NCBI GenBank assembly: GCA_000989525.1 | Contig: LBON01000002.1 | Span: forward strand, 447 to 64,446 | Source: a candidate division TM6 bacterium GW2011_GWF2_32_72 | GTDB taxonomy: Bacteria; Babelota; Babeliae; Babelales; GWF2-32-72 | Direction of reading: 5' to 3' | DNA length: 64,000 nucleotides | Part shown: positions 32,139-40,878 of the stretch, piece by piece | How positions within the stretch are numbered: position 1 is the first letter of the stretch | How the letters are laid out: every line of letters starts with the position of its first letter | The notes under the pieces: generated by a model | Database searches by the model: none | Told to the model about the DNA's origin: nothing | What the model saw: only the letters and a program-made list of their open reading frames with translations | Program-made: the position numbers and the translations under genes

Positions 32139-33524
32139 ATGATCAATTCTATTCTGATTTCATTTGGAATTTATTTTATAACTTTATTTTTAATTGGGAT
32201 GTTTTCAAGTTTTAAAAAGCGCCCTCAATCTGATCAAGATTTTTTTCTTGGGGGTAGGTCTCTAGGTCCAATTGCAACAGCAATAGCAGCACAAGCTAGT
32301 GAAATGAGCATCTGGTTGTTTTTAGCATTACCTGGAACAATTTATTTAAATGGCTTATTTGAAAGTTGGTTGGCGGTAAGTCTTGTTATATTTATGTTTT
32401 TAAATTGGCAAATCATAGCACCAAGACTAAGAAATCAAACAGAAGCCCTTTCTTGCATAACACTTCCCTCTTTTTTAGCAAAAAAAACCAATGACACATC
32501 AAAAACAATTAATCTGATTGGTGGATTATTTTCTCTATTCTTTCTAACCATATATATAACAGCGGGACTTACTGGGCTAGGATACCTTTTCAAAGAAGTT
32601 TTCAATTTAAACTTTGCAATCGGATCGGCAATCGCATTAATCATAGTATTAACATATACAGTTATAGGTGGATTCCTTGCTGCTGCCGCAGGCAACTTAT
32701 TTCAAGGCCTATTTCTTCTTTCAACATTAATTATAGCAACCATTTGTGCTTATTGGTTCGCACCTAATATGCATTTAGGATTACAGGAACTTTCTTCCAA
32801 TTTATTTTCAAAAAACAAACGTTTTATCGATTTTTTAATTATTTTTTTTAGTTGGGGAATTGGTTATTTTGGACAACCTCAAATTTTATTAAATTTCATG
32901 GGTATCAAGGATCCTAAAAATTTAAATTATGCTAAATGGATAGGTACTGCATGGCAGATCACTGCTTTAAGTGCTGCCATATTAATCGGATTTATGGGCA
33001 AATTTTATTTCCCAATTGTTGAAAATCATGAAATGATTTTTGTTTTAATTGTACGACAAATCTTCCCTACCATTCTAACAGGCTTCATGTTTTGTGGAAT
33101 AATGGCTGCAACACTTGCTTCTATGAATGGTCAAATAATGGCCGCAACATCTTCATTTATAGAAGATATTTTTAAAAGTATTTTTCTAAATTATAAAAAT
33201 TTAAACTTATTAATGCTTTCAAGAATTACAATGATTATAATCACCCTCATTGCTCTTGGTCTTTCGCAAATAATTAATCTTTCTATTTTAGAAATTGTAA
33301 AGTTTGCATGGTCTGGCTTAGGAGCAACGTTCGGCCCAATAATTTTATTCAGCTTATTTAGTAATAAGATTAACCGTAATTCTGTAATTTTAGGGATGCT
33401 AATGGGTGGTGTAATAACTATTCTACTACCAATCTTCTATCCAGAAAAATCGGCTTTAATTTATGGATTTATTTTAAGTTCATTAGTAATATCAAAAAAC
33501 ATAATACCTAAACGTATCCCCTAA
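32139..33524 (+). CDS. Sodium:solute symporter (SSS/PutP-like)
   Basis: SSS carriers use the sodium gradient to take up amino acids, sugars or vitamins. The 461-residue product has about twelve to thirteen membrane segments and the family-like FFLGGRSLGPIATAIAAQASE near residues 33-53, TYTVIGGFLAAAAGNLFQGL near 178-197 and GIMAATLASMNGQIMAATSS near 318-337. The overall plan is that of the proline carrier PutP, though the substrate cannot be told. It follows tatD. The end of the gene overlaps the end of the opposite-strand YdjM-like gene by four bases, with no terminator between them. Confidence 0.88.
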   Translation: MINSILISFGIYFITLFLIGMFSSFKKRPQSDQDFFLGGRSLGPIATAIAAQASEMSIWLFLALPGTIYLNGLFESWLAVSLVIFMFLNWQIIAPRLRNQTEALSCITLPSFLAKKTNDTSKTINLIGGLFSLFFLTIYITAGLTGLGYLFKEVFNLNFAIGSAIALIIVLTYTVIGGFLAAAAGNLFQGLFLLSTLIIATICAYWFAPNMHLGLQELSSNLFSKNKRFIDFLIIFFSWGIGYFGQPQILLNFMGIKDPKNLNYAKWIGTAWQITALSAAILIGFMGKFYFPIVENHEMIFVLIVRQIFPTILTGFMFCGIMAATLASMNGQIMAATSSFIEDIFKSIFLNYKNLNLLMLSRITMIIITLIALGLSQIINLSILEIVKFAWSGLGATFGPIILFSLFSNKINRNSVILGMLMGGVITILLPIFYPEKSALIYGFILSSLVISKNIIPKRIP

Positions 33525-33979
33525 GCCCTAAACAACCCTTTAAAACCCATATCCAACCAGATATGAGAGATAATACCTACAAAGAAAAAAAGGGCGTCAA
33601 AAAAGAAAATCGATACAAACCCTGGTGCATACAATTTGACAATAAATAAAGAAAATAAGAGAAGCAGACTCAAAAACCACATTCTATGAAAAACACCCCG
33701 ATGACCAACAACAAGCGGAATAAGACCTGCTATTCCTAACCATGCAAGGAAAAGCATATTTCCGTTATAAAGTAAAAACAAAGAAAGACCAAATAAAATT
33801 CTATAAAAAATTTTTTGGCCTTTACTTTTAATATCAACATCGGGAAATAGTGACCCAACCAAACAAACGGCTAACCATTCAAAACTGGTACATATCGATG
33901 GGCTAAAACCACTTAACAAATAACGCATAGCAGTATAAACAACAACACCACCAACCAAATGACCTTTATAACCAGGCAC
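33521..33979 (-). CDS. YdjM-like membrane-bound metal-dependent hydrolase
   Basis: The 152-residue product has about four membrane segments and the conserved residues of the YdjM/DUF457 family: GHLVGG at about residues 6-11, SLFPDVDIKSKGQ at about 43-55, GHRGVFHR at about 92-99 and ISHIWLDM near the C-terminus. These His and Asp residues are thought to bind a metal. The cellular role is unknown; some relatives are in the LexA regulon. The start is a GTG at 33977-33979 after AAAGGAAG. Its stop overlaps the convergent symporter stop. Confidence 0.78.
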   Translation of the reverse strand: MPGYKGHLVGGVVVYTAMRYLLSGFSPSICTSFEWLAVCLVGSLFPDVDIKSKGQKIFYRILFGLSLFLLYNGNMLFLAWLGIAGLIPLVVGHRGVFHRMWFLSLLLLFSLFIVKLYAPGFVSIFFFDALFFFVGIISHIWLDMGFKGLFRA

Positions 33980-33988
33980 ACTCTTCCT

Positions 33989-35188
33989 TTATTTAGTAGA
34001 AGCTAATTTCATTATTTTTGTATTTGGATAATAAAAACTTAAAATACTTTCAAAATCATAACCATCATCAACCATCTTTTTTGCACCCCACTGGCAAAGC
34101 CCAATGTGATGGCCGAGGCCTTTTCCTTTAAAAATATATTTTTTACCAGAACACTGAGAACTAAAACAAAAACTTTTTACATTACCCAACAATTTATAAA
34201 ACTTTTTTCCCGTCATAACAAATGTGTGATGTTTTGAATCTTTAATCTGAATTTCCTGAACAGTATCTGCCTTATCTCGTTTAGTAATTTTAAAATTCAC
34301 AAGATTAGCTAAATCTGGAAACACTTTTCGCAACTCACTGGCCAAATCATTTTTACTCATTTCAAACTGCCAATTAAAAACCTTAAACCCCTTGCAATAC
34401 TGGCATGCATGCTCCCTTTTAAGATATGGTGCCTTCTCAAAATCCAATCCTTGAAGCTTAGATGGAATTACGCCACCACAGCAAGCATCAAACATTGCTA
34501 AAATTGGCTTACCTTTATGAGATAAAATAAGCCCCTTGGTTTCATCGATAGCTTTTTTTTCTACTTTTTTTAAAGCAGCTTCTTTTCCCTGAAACCCATA
34601 CATATTATATCTTTGATGAAAATTATCATCTTTAATGTGATAAAATTTTTTATTTTTTTTAGATTCCAAAACTTTTGAAACAACATAACTACGAGAAGCA
34701 ATTGCCTGAACCTTATTCATCTCCAATGGCCAGCCTGGCCAAACTTCAGAACACAAAACAGCATACAAATAATCCTCAAGATCCAGCTCATTAATCAAAT
34801 AACTTTTTTCTTTATCTTTCACAAAGAAAAATCCACCTTGATAATTTTTTGTTCCTAACGCAATTCCGTCAGACAAAGAATAAATCTTAACGCTATCACG
34901 CAAAAATTTCTTTCCATCAAAAAACAAAGTTCCTTTATTCCATTTAACAAAAATCTTTTTTTGTTTTAGATAAACTTTTTTTGCAACATCATCAGGATCG
35001 ATCAAAATAAAACCTTGATCCGCAGACAACTCCCAACATTTATTTTCTTTATTAGATATTTCATCAAGCAAAACTCGGACATTAAATTTAAAATCTTTAA
35101 CATCTTTTTCGCCATCGATATTACCTGAGCCCAAGGCACTAAAAAAAATTAGAAAAAAAAATGATTTGAAAAAAAAAGACTTATTCAT
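33989..35188 (-). CDS. SpoIID/LytB-domain protein (peptidoglycan lytic transglycosylase-like)
   Basis: SpoIID proteins cut glycan strands that lack stem peptides. The 399-residue product has a signal peptide (about 1-22) and the SpoIID domain in the middle: LEDYLYAVLCSEVWPGWPLE with the candidate catalytic Glu, AIASRSYVV, and in the C-terminal part KGKGLGHHIGLCQWGAKKM. An inserted Cys-rich part includes ACCGG and CQYC. No sporulation genes are near, so a cell-division or cell-wall remodelling role is more likely; with MreC it argues that this cell makes peptidoglycan. It overlaps the RNase H gene by eight bases. Confidence 0.85.
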   Translation of the reverse strand: MNKSFFFKSFFFLIFFSALGSGNIDGEKDVKDFKFNVRVLLDEISNKENKCWELSADQGFILIDPDDVAKKVYLKQKKIFVKWNKGTLFFDGKKFLRDSVKIYSLSDGIALGTKNYQGGFFFVKDKEKSYLINELDLEDYLYAVLCSEVWPGWPLEMNKVQAIASRSYVVSKVLESKKNKKFYHIKDDNFHQRYNMYGFQGKEAALKKVEKKAIDETKGLILSHKGKPILAMFDACCGGVIPSKLQGLDFEKAPYLKREHACQYCKGFKVFNWQFEMSKNDLASELRKVFPDLANLVNFKITKRDKADTVQEIQIKDSKHHTFVMTGKKFYKLLGNVKSFCFSSQCSGKKYIFKGKGLGHHIGLCQWGAKKMVDDGYDFESILSFYYPNTKIMKLASTK

Positions 35189-35681
35189 ATTTAGAAAAAA
35201 ATTCTACAAATGTGGTTGGCAAAGTTACTTTTTTATCAATTCCTGCATTGGCCAACTTGTCAGCCACTGTATTATTTTCACGCAAAACATGTGTAAAATC
35301 ATGTTTTATATCATGCAATAATTCTCGAGCACATTTATGTAATTTTTGAAGATCTTGATTTGAAACTTTATACTCACCCTTCATTTGTTTAACGAGTAAT
35401 AAAGAATCGGAAATAATCAACAATGCATCGCCTGGTTGCATTTCTTTTTTAGCTATAAAAGCTCCAATCAATAAGGCCATATATTCAGCCTGATTATTTG
35501 TTTTAACACCAAGATAAAAACCTCTTTTAAAAGCGGGCTCTTCACCCTTTAAAAGATAAACCCCCGCACCTGCTGGCCCGGGGTTATTTCTTGCGGCACC
35601 ATCGATGTATAATTTCCAAACACTTTTATGAATTTGTGGTTTTGGATCTGGCAATCCAGAGAAAAGATTTAATTGAGCCAT
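35181..35681 (-). CDS. rnhA: Ribonuclease HI-like protein
   Basis: RNase HI cuts the RNA strand of RNA-DNA hybrids. The 166-residue product has all four acidic catalytic positions: Asp in LYIDGAARNNPGPAG at about residue 27, Glu in NNQAEYMALL at about 66, Asp in IISDSLL at about 91, and Asp in NNTVADKLAN near 145. The basic handle loop of E. coli RNase HI is absent, as in the short archaeal/Bacillus YpdQ-type proteins. It overlaps both neighbours slightly (TAATG with the zinc-ribbon gene upstream), indicating an operon. Confidence 0.9.
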   Translation of the reverse strand: MAQLNLFSGLPDPKPQIHKSVWKLYIDGAARNNPGPAGAGVYLLKGEEPAFKRGFYLGVKTNNQAEYMALLIGAFIAKKEMQPGDALLIISDSLLLVKQMKGEYKVSNQDLQKLHKCARELLHDIKHDFTHVLRENNTVADKLANAGIDKKVTLPTTFVEFFSKYE

Positions 35682-36403
35682 TAATCACCAACTCCCATAA
35701 CTTCTGGTAAATACAAAAATCTGTAGCAATCTTTACACTGCAATAATTTACGATGCCTCAAAGCAATCATATCTTGATTTAAAACTTGATAAAAACAAGC
35801 CGTACAACAACCATTTTCAACGGGCACTACGGGATTTTGAACCTTGCTCTGCATCAAAACATACTTTTCAATCCACTCTTGCGGAACAGCATCAACCAAC
35901 TCATTACGTTGTTTTTCCATTCCTGCCAATTCTTCGTGGACCATTTCAATTTCTTGCTTTATTACTTCTTCTTGCTTGTCTAATTCTTGCATTTTTATCT
36001 CGAAATCAATTTTTTTCTTTTCAAAATCTTTTTCTACAAAATCAAGATTTTCCCATGCTCGAACCAAAATACTTTCAAAATCATGTTGAGTTCGCTTAAT
36101 AGTCTCAACTTCATTTTTAATTGAACGATATTCTTTCTGATTACTTACAAGATCCACGCGTTCTTTTTTATGTTTTAATTGTTCTTCCAAATCAAGCATC
36201 TCGCGTTCTTTAACATCCACAAACTTTCTTGCGTCATGTCGAGCTTTTTCAGCCCCTTCAAGTTCTAATTTCAATAAATCCTTACCGCGAATAATTTCTT
36301 TCAATTTCATTTTTGTTTTTTCAAGAAGGGATTGTTTGTGAAAGAAGTTGCGATCAAACTCTACAAGTTTGATAAAAGAATGGAAAGGAAACTGCTGAGT
36401 CAT
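35681..36403 (-). CDS. Coiled-coil zinc-ribbon protein (DUF164/CT398-like)
   Basis: The 240-residue product is a long helical hairpin (about residues 15-175), rich in Glu, Lys and Leu, followed by a C4 zinc ribbon: CCTACFYQ then LQCKDCYRFLYLP at the C-terminus. This matches the family of Chlamydia CT398 (CdsZ) and Helicobacter HP0958, which bind RNA or proteins and act in secretion or flagellar assembly in those species. Here no such genes are near. I start at the ATG at 36401-36403, after GGAAGGAT; the frame reaches 36427. It overlaps rnhA by one base (TAATG). Confidence 0.82.
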   Translation of the reverse strand: MTQQFPFHSFIKLVEFDRNFFHKQSLLEKTKMKLKEIIRGKDLLKLELEGAEKARHDARKFVDVKEREMLDLEEQLKHKKERVDLVSNQKEYRSIKNEVETIKRTQHDFESILVRAWENLDFVEKDFEKKKIDFEIKMQELDKQEEVIKQEIEMVHEELAGMEKQRNELVDAVPQEWIEKYVLMQSKVQNPVVPVENGCCTACFYQVLNQDMIALRHRKLLQCKDCYRFLYLPEVMGVGD

Positions 36404-36442
36404 AGGATATCCTTCCGAAAAAAACAATGAGCCTTAAAATAC

Positions 36443-36519
36443 TGGTGGGCCTACCAGGACTTGAACCTGGGACCTTTCGGTTATGAGCCGACTGCTCTGA
36501 CCAACTGAGCTATAGGCCC
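36443..36519 (-). tRNA. tRNA with CAU anticodon, probably tRNA-Ile2 (lysidine)
   Basis: On the minus strand it begins GGGCCTATAGCTCAGTTGG. Acceptor GGGCCTA/TAGGCCC, D stem GAGC, anticodon stem GTCGG/CCGAA with loop CTCATAA, T stem CCAGG/CCTGG, discriminator A and encoded CCA. The anticodon is CAU. GGGCCTATAGCTCAG and GGCTCATAACCG are typical of isoleucine tRNAs (from memory), so the C34 is probably changed to lysidine by TilS. The outer anticodon-stem pair is G-A. Elongator Met cannot be excluded. Confidence 0.9.
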
Positions 36520-36606
36520 TTCCAGAAATTTTTTGGCGCTCTCGCGTTTCAAATATTTAGATTGAAATTAATATTAAACTAAATCTCTTCAGTTGTGAAG
36601 CGAAAA

Positions 36607-37614
36607 TTAGCCTATTTTAACTAAAAAATCTCTCAATCTACAACTATATCCCCATTCATTGTCATACCAACCAACCAATTTGATCATATTTCCTTGGGTT
36701 TGCGTCAACAAAGCATCGATCACAACTGAATGACTATTACCTATATAATCCGAAGAAACCAAAGGTTCTCTAGAAACGCCTAAAATACCTTTTAAAGCAT
36801 TACTATGAGCCGCTTCCTCAAATTTTTTATTAATAGCGTCAACAGAAAATTGCTGATCAGTATAAACAACCAAATCAATCAAAGAAGAATCAACTACCGG
36901 AACACGAAGGGCACAACCCTGAAGAACATCGCCAAGTTCTGGCATAATTTTTGGAACCATTTTAGTGGCGCCTGTTGTTGTTGGAATTAAATTAATAGCT
37001 GCAGCCCTTGCTCTGCGCAAGTCATCATTTTCTTTATCAATCAACACTTGAGTATTAGTATAAGCATGCACGGTTGTCATAAAACCACATTGAATTTTAC
37101 AAAATTGAGATAAAACTTTTACAGTTGGCATCAATGCATTTGTAGTACAACTTCCCATAGAAACAATTTTATGTTTTTTAGAATCATAAGCAGATTCATT
37201 TACACCAAGAACAATCGCAACATCTTCATCTTTAGCTGGTGCAGAAATTAATACTCGCTTAGCCCCAGCCTGAATATGCTTTTCAGCATTTTTTCTTTCT
37301 GTAAAAAAACCTGAACATTCAACCACCCAGTCAATGCCTAAATCACCCCAAGGCAAAGCTGCAGGATCTTTTTCCGTAAAAACTTTAATTTTTCGATCGC
37401 CAACAATCAAAAAATCTCCATGCATGACAACTTTTTCTTTTAACTCTCCCATAACGCTATCATGTTTAAATAAAAAAGCAGCATGCTCTAAATCTGCCGG
37501 CCCGATATTTATTGCAACCAAATTAATTTTTTGATCGGCGATGGTATCAGAAATTATCGTACGTAAAAATGTTTTACCAATTCTGCCAAAACCATTAATA
37601 GCTATTTTAATCAT
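36607..37614 (-). CDS. gapA: Glyceraldehyde-3-phosphate dehydrogenase
   Basis: It oxidises glyceraldehyde 3-phosphate to 1,3-bisphosphoglycerate in glycolysis. The 335-residue product has the NAD-binding NGFGRIGK at about residues 7-14, the catalytic SMGSCTTNALMP with Cys at about 156, the ARAAAINLIPTTTGA segment and the final WYDNEWGYSCRLRDF. In place of the usual V-N-D that holds the NAD ribose, it reads VAINIGPAD, so the Asp near 35 is missing, which could allow NADP. AGGGAG precedes the ATG. It is followed by a tRNA gene on the same strand; nfo ends 15 bases before its start. Confidence 0.95.
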   Translation of the reverse strand: MIKIAINGFGRIGKTFLRTIISDTIADQKINLVAINIGPADLEHAAFLFKHDSVMGELKEKVVMHGDFLIVGDRKIKVFTEKDPAALPWGDLGIDWVVECSGFFTERKNAEKHIQAGAKRVLISAPAKDEDVAIVLGVNESAYDSKKHKIVSMGSCTTNALMPTVKVLSQFCKIQCGFMTTVHAYTNTQVLIDKENDDLRRARAAAINLIPTTTGATKMVPKIMPELGDVLQGCALRVPVVDSSLIDLVVYTDQQFSVDAINKKFEEAAHSNALKGILGVSREPLVSSDYIGNSHSVVIDALLTQTQGNMIKLVGWYDNEWGYSCRLRDFLVKIG

Positions 37615-37629
37615 TTACAAACTCCCTCT

Positions 37630-38463
37630 TTATTCTTTGTTCAAAAAACCTCTCACTCGTTTTAAAATTTCTTTTTCTTCTTCAGGCTCTAAAACAGGTA
37701 ACTCTAATAATAAGGGAATATTCTGCAACAAAGGATTTTGAATAATTTTATTTAAACACTCATATCCAAGTTCACCAAGCCCTAATCCACAATGTTTATC
37801 TATTTTTGAACCACGCGCTTCAAAGGTGTCATTCAAATGAATAAGCGCAATTTTTGAAATTCCAATATTTTTTTTAACTTCCCGCAAGAAATTAGAAAAA
37901 CCTTCATCAGAAAGCAAGTCATAGCCATAAACGTGTGCATGCGCCGTGTCCAAACAGACCTCAATTTTTTCTGGGTATTTTATATGTTCAAAAATCAACT
38001 TAAAATCAGAAATTTCACCGCCCAAATTTTCTGAACCATGCGCAATATTTTCTAAAACAATTTTAATTGAATCTAAATTCTTTAAAATTGGATTAAGACG
38101 ACGCGCAAACAACTTTGCAGCTTCTTCCTTGGAGGCAGACCCTTTAAATGATCCTGGATGAAGAATCAGGTGCGTAAAGCCTAATTTTTCAGCGGCATTA
38201 ATCTCTTTTTCCAACATCCTGGTACCAGAACGAAGTTTTTTCGCCAAATTAACCCAATAAGAACAATGAGCGTACCTTCTGTTAAATTTTTCACTCAATT
38301 TATTAAAAAGCACAATATCCTTTTGGCAAGGCGATGCAATTTTTCCTGTTGTCTGACAAGTAATAAAACACTGAAAAGAATTTAAATCTAATTTTTCTGC
38401 TTGTTCTGGAACATCTAAGATTCGATCATTCCAACGAATATGCAACCCTACTTTCTTCAACAC
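37630..38463 (-). CDS. nfo: Endonuclease IV (AP endonuclease)
   Basis: Nfo cleaves DNA at abasic sites and removes blocked 3' ends. The 277-residue product is full length, with TIM-barrel zinc-binding motifs LILHPGSF (about 94-101), ENIAHGSENLGG (about 142-153), VCLDTAHAHVYGYD (about 173-186) and ALIHLNDTF then KHCGLGLGELG. The start is non-ATG: a GTG at 38461-38463, or the TTG directly after it, which is better spaced from AAAGG. The phosphohexomutase gene ends five bases upstream and gapA follows 15 bases downstream, so these three genes are probably one transcript. Confidence 0.95.
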   Translation of the reverse strand: MLKKVGLHIRWNDRILDVPEQAEKLDLNSFQCFITCQTTGKIASPCQKDIVLFNKLSEKFNRRYAHCSYWVNLAKKLRSGTRMLEKEINAAEKLGFTHLILHPGSFKGSASKEEAAKLFARRLNPILKNLDSIKIVLENIAHGSENLGGEISDFKLIFEHIKYPEKIEVCLDTAHAHVYGYDLLSDEGFSNFLREVKKNIGISKIALIHLNDTFEARGSKIDKHCGLGLGELGYECLNKIIQNPLLQNIPLLLELPVLEPEEEKEILKRVRGFLNKE

Positions 38464-38468
38464 AACCT

Positions 38469-39872
38469 TTATATCTCAATATTTTTTGTCAAAAAACTTT
38501 CTTCAAAATATGGTTTTATACAATTTACAAAATCATTTTTAACTTTTTCAAGACCTTCTTGCGAAACAGATTCAAATCGCAGGCAAATAACAGATTGTGT
38601 GTTAGAAGCTCTTAATAAACCAGAGCCATAATTACAATTTGCTTTGATGCCATCAATTAACAACAATTCAACATCTTCTCGAATTGCAAAAGCTCCCGTT
38701 ACATCATCAACAATTTTTTGTTTTTGTTCTTCAAGACATTCAATTCTAAACTCTTTTGAACAAATCATCTTAGGAAATTCTTCAAGCAGCAAATCTAATG
38801 ATTTGTGAGTGCTATGCAATATCTCTAATAACCGCATCATCGCATAAATGCCGTCATCATAACCAAAATATCTATCGTTAAAAAAGAAATGACAACTTAA
38901 CTCACCCCCAAAATGAGCACCTATCTCTTTCATCTTATTTTTAATTAATGAATGTCCAGATGGTGCAACATCCGATTTTATTCCCAAACGACTCAAGTAA
39001 ATCGAAAGAGCCGATGAACATTTAATATCATATACAACTTTAAAATTACGCCTGTTAATTGATGCATATTTAGAAAAAACACCCATTAACTTATCACCCG
39101 GTACTAATTCACCCGTTTTTGTCAATGGAGCCATACGGTCAGCATCACCATCAAATCCAATTGCTAAATCAAAACCTTCTTGCAAAAGAACTTTTTTAGC
39201 GTCAGCCATATTTTCTTCAACTGTTGGGTCGGCTTCATGGTTTGGATAAGATCCATCTATCTCTGCAAATAAAACTTTTGTATTTTTCCAACCCATTTTT
39301 TCTATCAACTTGGGCATAACAATACCAGCGACAGCATTTCCACAATCAAACAAAATCTTTAAATCTAAGCCTTTTAAATGCTTAAAATTTGCAACCATCC
39401 AATTGATATAAACATCTGTGACACTTTTTTCACAATATTCACCTTTTTCAAAGGCCTCAATTCGATTTTTTTCATAAAAACATTTTTTTATTTCTTGAAT
39501 CTGAGTCCCCCAAATGGAATGATCTCCTAAACGAATTTTTATTCCATTGTATTCAGCAGGATTATGTGATGCAGTGATCATCAATCCAGCATCAACATCA
39601 AAACAAGTAAATGAAAAATAAAGTAATGGCGATGGACATAGTCCTAAAAAAACAACATCTAAGCCACTATCTACCAAAGCACTACAAAGATGTTTTTTAA
39701 TAATGGGGGAATGATCTCTACCATCCATACCAACAACAATTCGTTGCACACTTGGTGATTGTTGTTTTAAATAAAAAGCTATTGCACAACCCAAATCATA
39801 AACTTGATCCAAGTCAATTTCACTTCCAATCTTACCGCGAATATCATACTGCTTAAAAACATGATCTTTCAT
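38469..39872 (-). CDS. manB: Phosphomannomutase/phosphoglucomutase
   Basis: These enzymes move phosphate between C1 and C6 of mannose or glucose, feeding surface-sugar synthesis. The 467-residue product has the phosphoserine loop LMITASHNPAEYNG (Ser at about 102), the metal loop GFDGDADRM (about 239-247), the sugar-binding GELSCHFFF and a C-terminal phosphate site near RASNTQSVICLRFES. The usual GEMSGH reads GELSCH. I start at the ATG at 39870-39872, after AGGAG; a longer frame begins with a TTG at 39878. Its upstream region shares a ~49-bp near-identical block with the exported adenylate kinase gene. Substrate preference is not certain. Confidence 0.9.
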   Translation of the reverse strand: MKDHVFKQYDIRGKIGSEIDLDQVYDLGCAIAFYLKQQSPSVQRIVVGMDGRDHSPIIKKHLCSALVDSGLDVVFLGLCPSPLLYFSFTCFDVDAGLMITASHNPAEYNGIKIRLGDHSIWGTQIQEIKKCFYEKNRIEAFEKGEYCEKSVTDVYINWMVANFKHLKGLDLKILFDCGNAVAGIVMPKLIEKMGWKNTKVLFAEIDGSYPNHEADPTVEENMADAKKVLLQEGFDLAIGFDGDADRMAPLTKTGELVPGDKLMGVFSKYASINRRNFKVVYDIKCSSALSIYLSRLGIKSDVAPSGHSLIKNKMKEIGAHFGGELSCHFFFNDRYFGYDDGIYAMMRLLEILHSTHKSLDLLLEEFPKMICSKEFRIECLEEQKQKIVDDVTGAFAIREDVELLLIDGIKANCNYGSGLLRASNTQSVICLRFESVSQEGLEKVKNDFVNCIKPYFEESFLTKNIEI

Positions 39873-39894
39873 CTGCAACTCCTAAAGAAAAACA

Positions 39895-39943
39895 AGACAT
39901 GCGATAAGGTTTATTAAATATTATAAGAAGTTGCAACTTAAAA
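39895..39943 (-). promoter_or_regulatory. Duplicated upstream element, copy before phosphohexomutase
   Basis: This ~49-base block, with core AGACATGCGATAAGGT on the plus strand, is almost the same as 40879-40927. Read leftward it includes TTGCAACTT then TATAAT (TAAAAT in the other copy) and TTTAATA, then CCTTATCGCATGTCT. It lies 23 bases before the gene start, so a shared promoter or leader is likely. The exact hexamers are uncertain. Confidence 0.55.
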
Positions 39944-39968
39944 ATTGATTTTTATTAAGCTGACACAC

Positions 39969-39998
39969 AAAAAGAGGTCCGTTTATGGACCTCTTTTT
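39969..39998 (-). terminator. Terminator of the exported adenylate kinase gene
   Basis: AAAAAGAGGTCC and GGACCTCTTTTT form a perfect 12-bp stem with a six-base loop and a T tract on both strands. It lies 20 bases after the stop of the adenylate kinase gene. Confidence 0.9.
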
Positions 39999-40017
39999 GA
40001 ATAAATATTTAACAAAA

Positions 40018-40854
40018 TTATTTTTTATCAGAACCAACTTTTGGTTTAACCAAAGCATTCAATTCTTCAAATACATCCGCAGCTTCACGAGAAGCTTCTA
40101 AATGAATCACATTCAGACCAAGCTCACAAAAAGATTTAAGCAAAGCTTCTTCTTGCGCAGAGTATTCAGCCAATCTTTTTTTAACGGTCTCAACCGAATC
40201 GTCAACTCGTTTAATTAATGGACCTGAACAATTATCACAAATCATTTCAACCTTGGGGGCCTGAGAACCACAAACGGAATAAACTTGTTGGCACTTACCA
40301 TTTTTACAAACTAATCGACCACATGCACGATTTACAAGACATTCTTCTGATGCTTCAAAATGAATAACCTTAGTCTTATTCAAATTTCCAGATTTTTTCA
40401 TGTACTCATATAAAGATTGAGCCTGAATAGCTGTTCTTGGATAACCATCCAAAATCACAGATTTATCTTCTAAACAAATACTAATAAGCCATTCATTAAC
40501 CATTTTAGAAACAATCTCATCTGAAACTAAACCACCAGATTTAATTATCGATTCTATTTCTTTACCGATATCACTACCTCTTGAAATATGATCTCTGAAA
40601 AGATTACCCGTAGAAAGTTGAACAAAATTAAACTTTTCCACAAACAATTTGGACATTGTTCCTTTTCCACAACACGGTGCACCGACAAATATTAAATATG
40701 TTTTTGAATCTTCGTTCACTTTAATTTCCTTTGGTTCATAATTAGGGACATTCAAAATTTCATTAGAAACATTCAAGACTTTTTCTGTTTCAATCGACTT
40801 AATCAAACTACAACTTAATAATAAAACCAAAGGTAATTTTACAAAACCTTTCAC
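40018..40854 (-). CDS. Adenylate kinase with an export signal
   Basis: The product has 278 residues when started at the GTG at 40852-40854, which is preceded at five bases by AGGAG; upstream ATGs in the open frame lack a ribosome site. The first residues MKGFVKLPLVLLLSC form a signal peptide, short enough and ending in Cys so that it may be a lipoprotein signal. After a ~30-residue linker comes a complete adenylate kinase: GAPCCGKGT, STGNLFRDH, ILDGYPRT, RACGRLVC with a four-Cys zinc lid, and VKKRLAEY. All arginines known to bind the nucleotides appear present, so it should interconvert ATP, ADP and AMP. It is a paralogue of the cytosolic adk in the spc operon and shares the CC in the P-loop. 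The location (periplasm, outer surface or host) is inferred. Confidence 0.85.
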   Translation of the reverse strand: MKGFVKLPLVLLLSCSLIKSIETEKVLNVSNEILNVPNYEPKEIKVNEDSKTYLIFVGAPCCGKGTMSKLFVEKFNFVQLSTGNLFRDHISRGSDIGKEIESIIKSGGLVSDEIVSKMVNEWLISICLEDKSVILDGYPRTAIQAQSLYEYMKKSGNLNKTKVIHFEASEECLVNRACGRLVCKNGKCQQVYSVCGSQAPKVEMICDNCSGPLIKRVDDSVETVKKRLAEYSAQEEALLKSFCELGLNVIHLEASREAADVFEELNALVKPKVGSDKK

Positions 40855-40878
40855 AATTACTCCTAAAAATAAAAATTT

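Noticed and set aside
33989-35188. Sporulation system suggested by SpoIID
   Set aside because: No other sporulation gene is present; SpoIID-like proteins occur in many non-sporulating bacteria.
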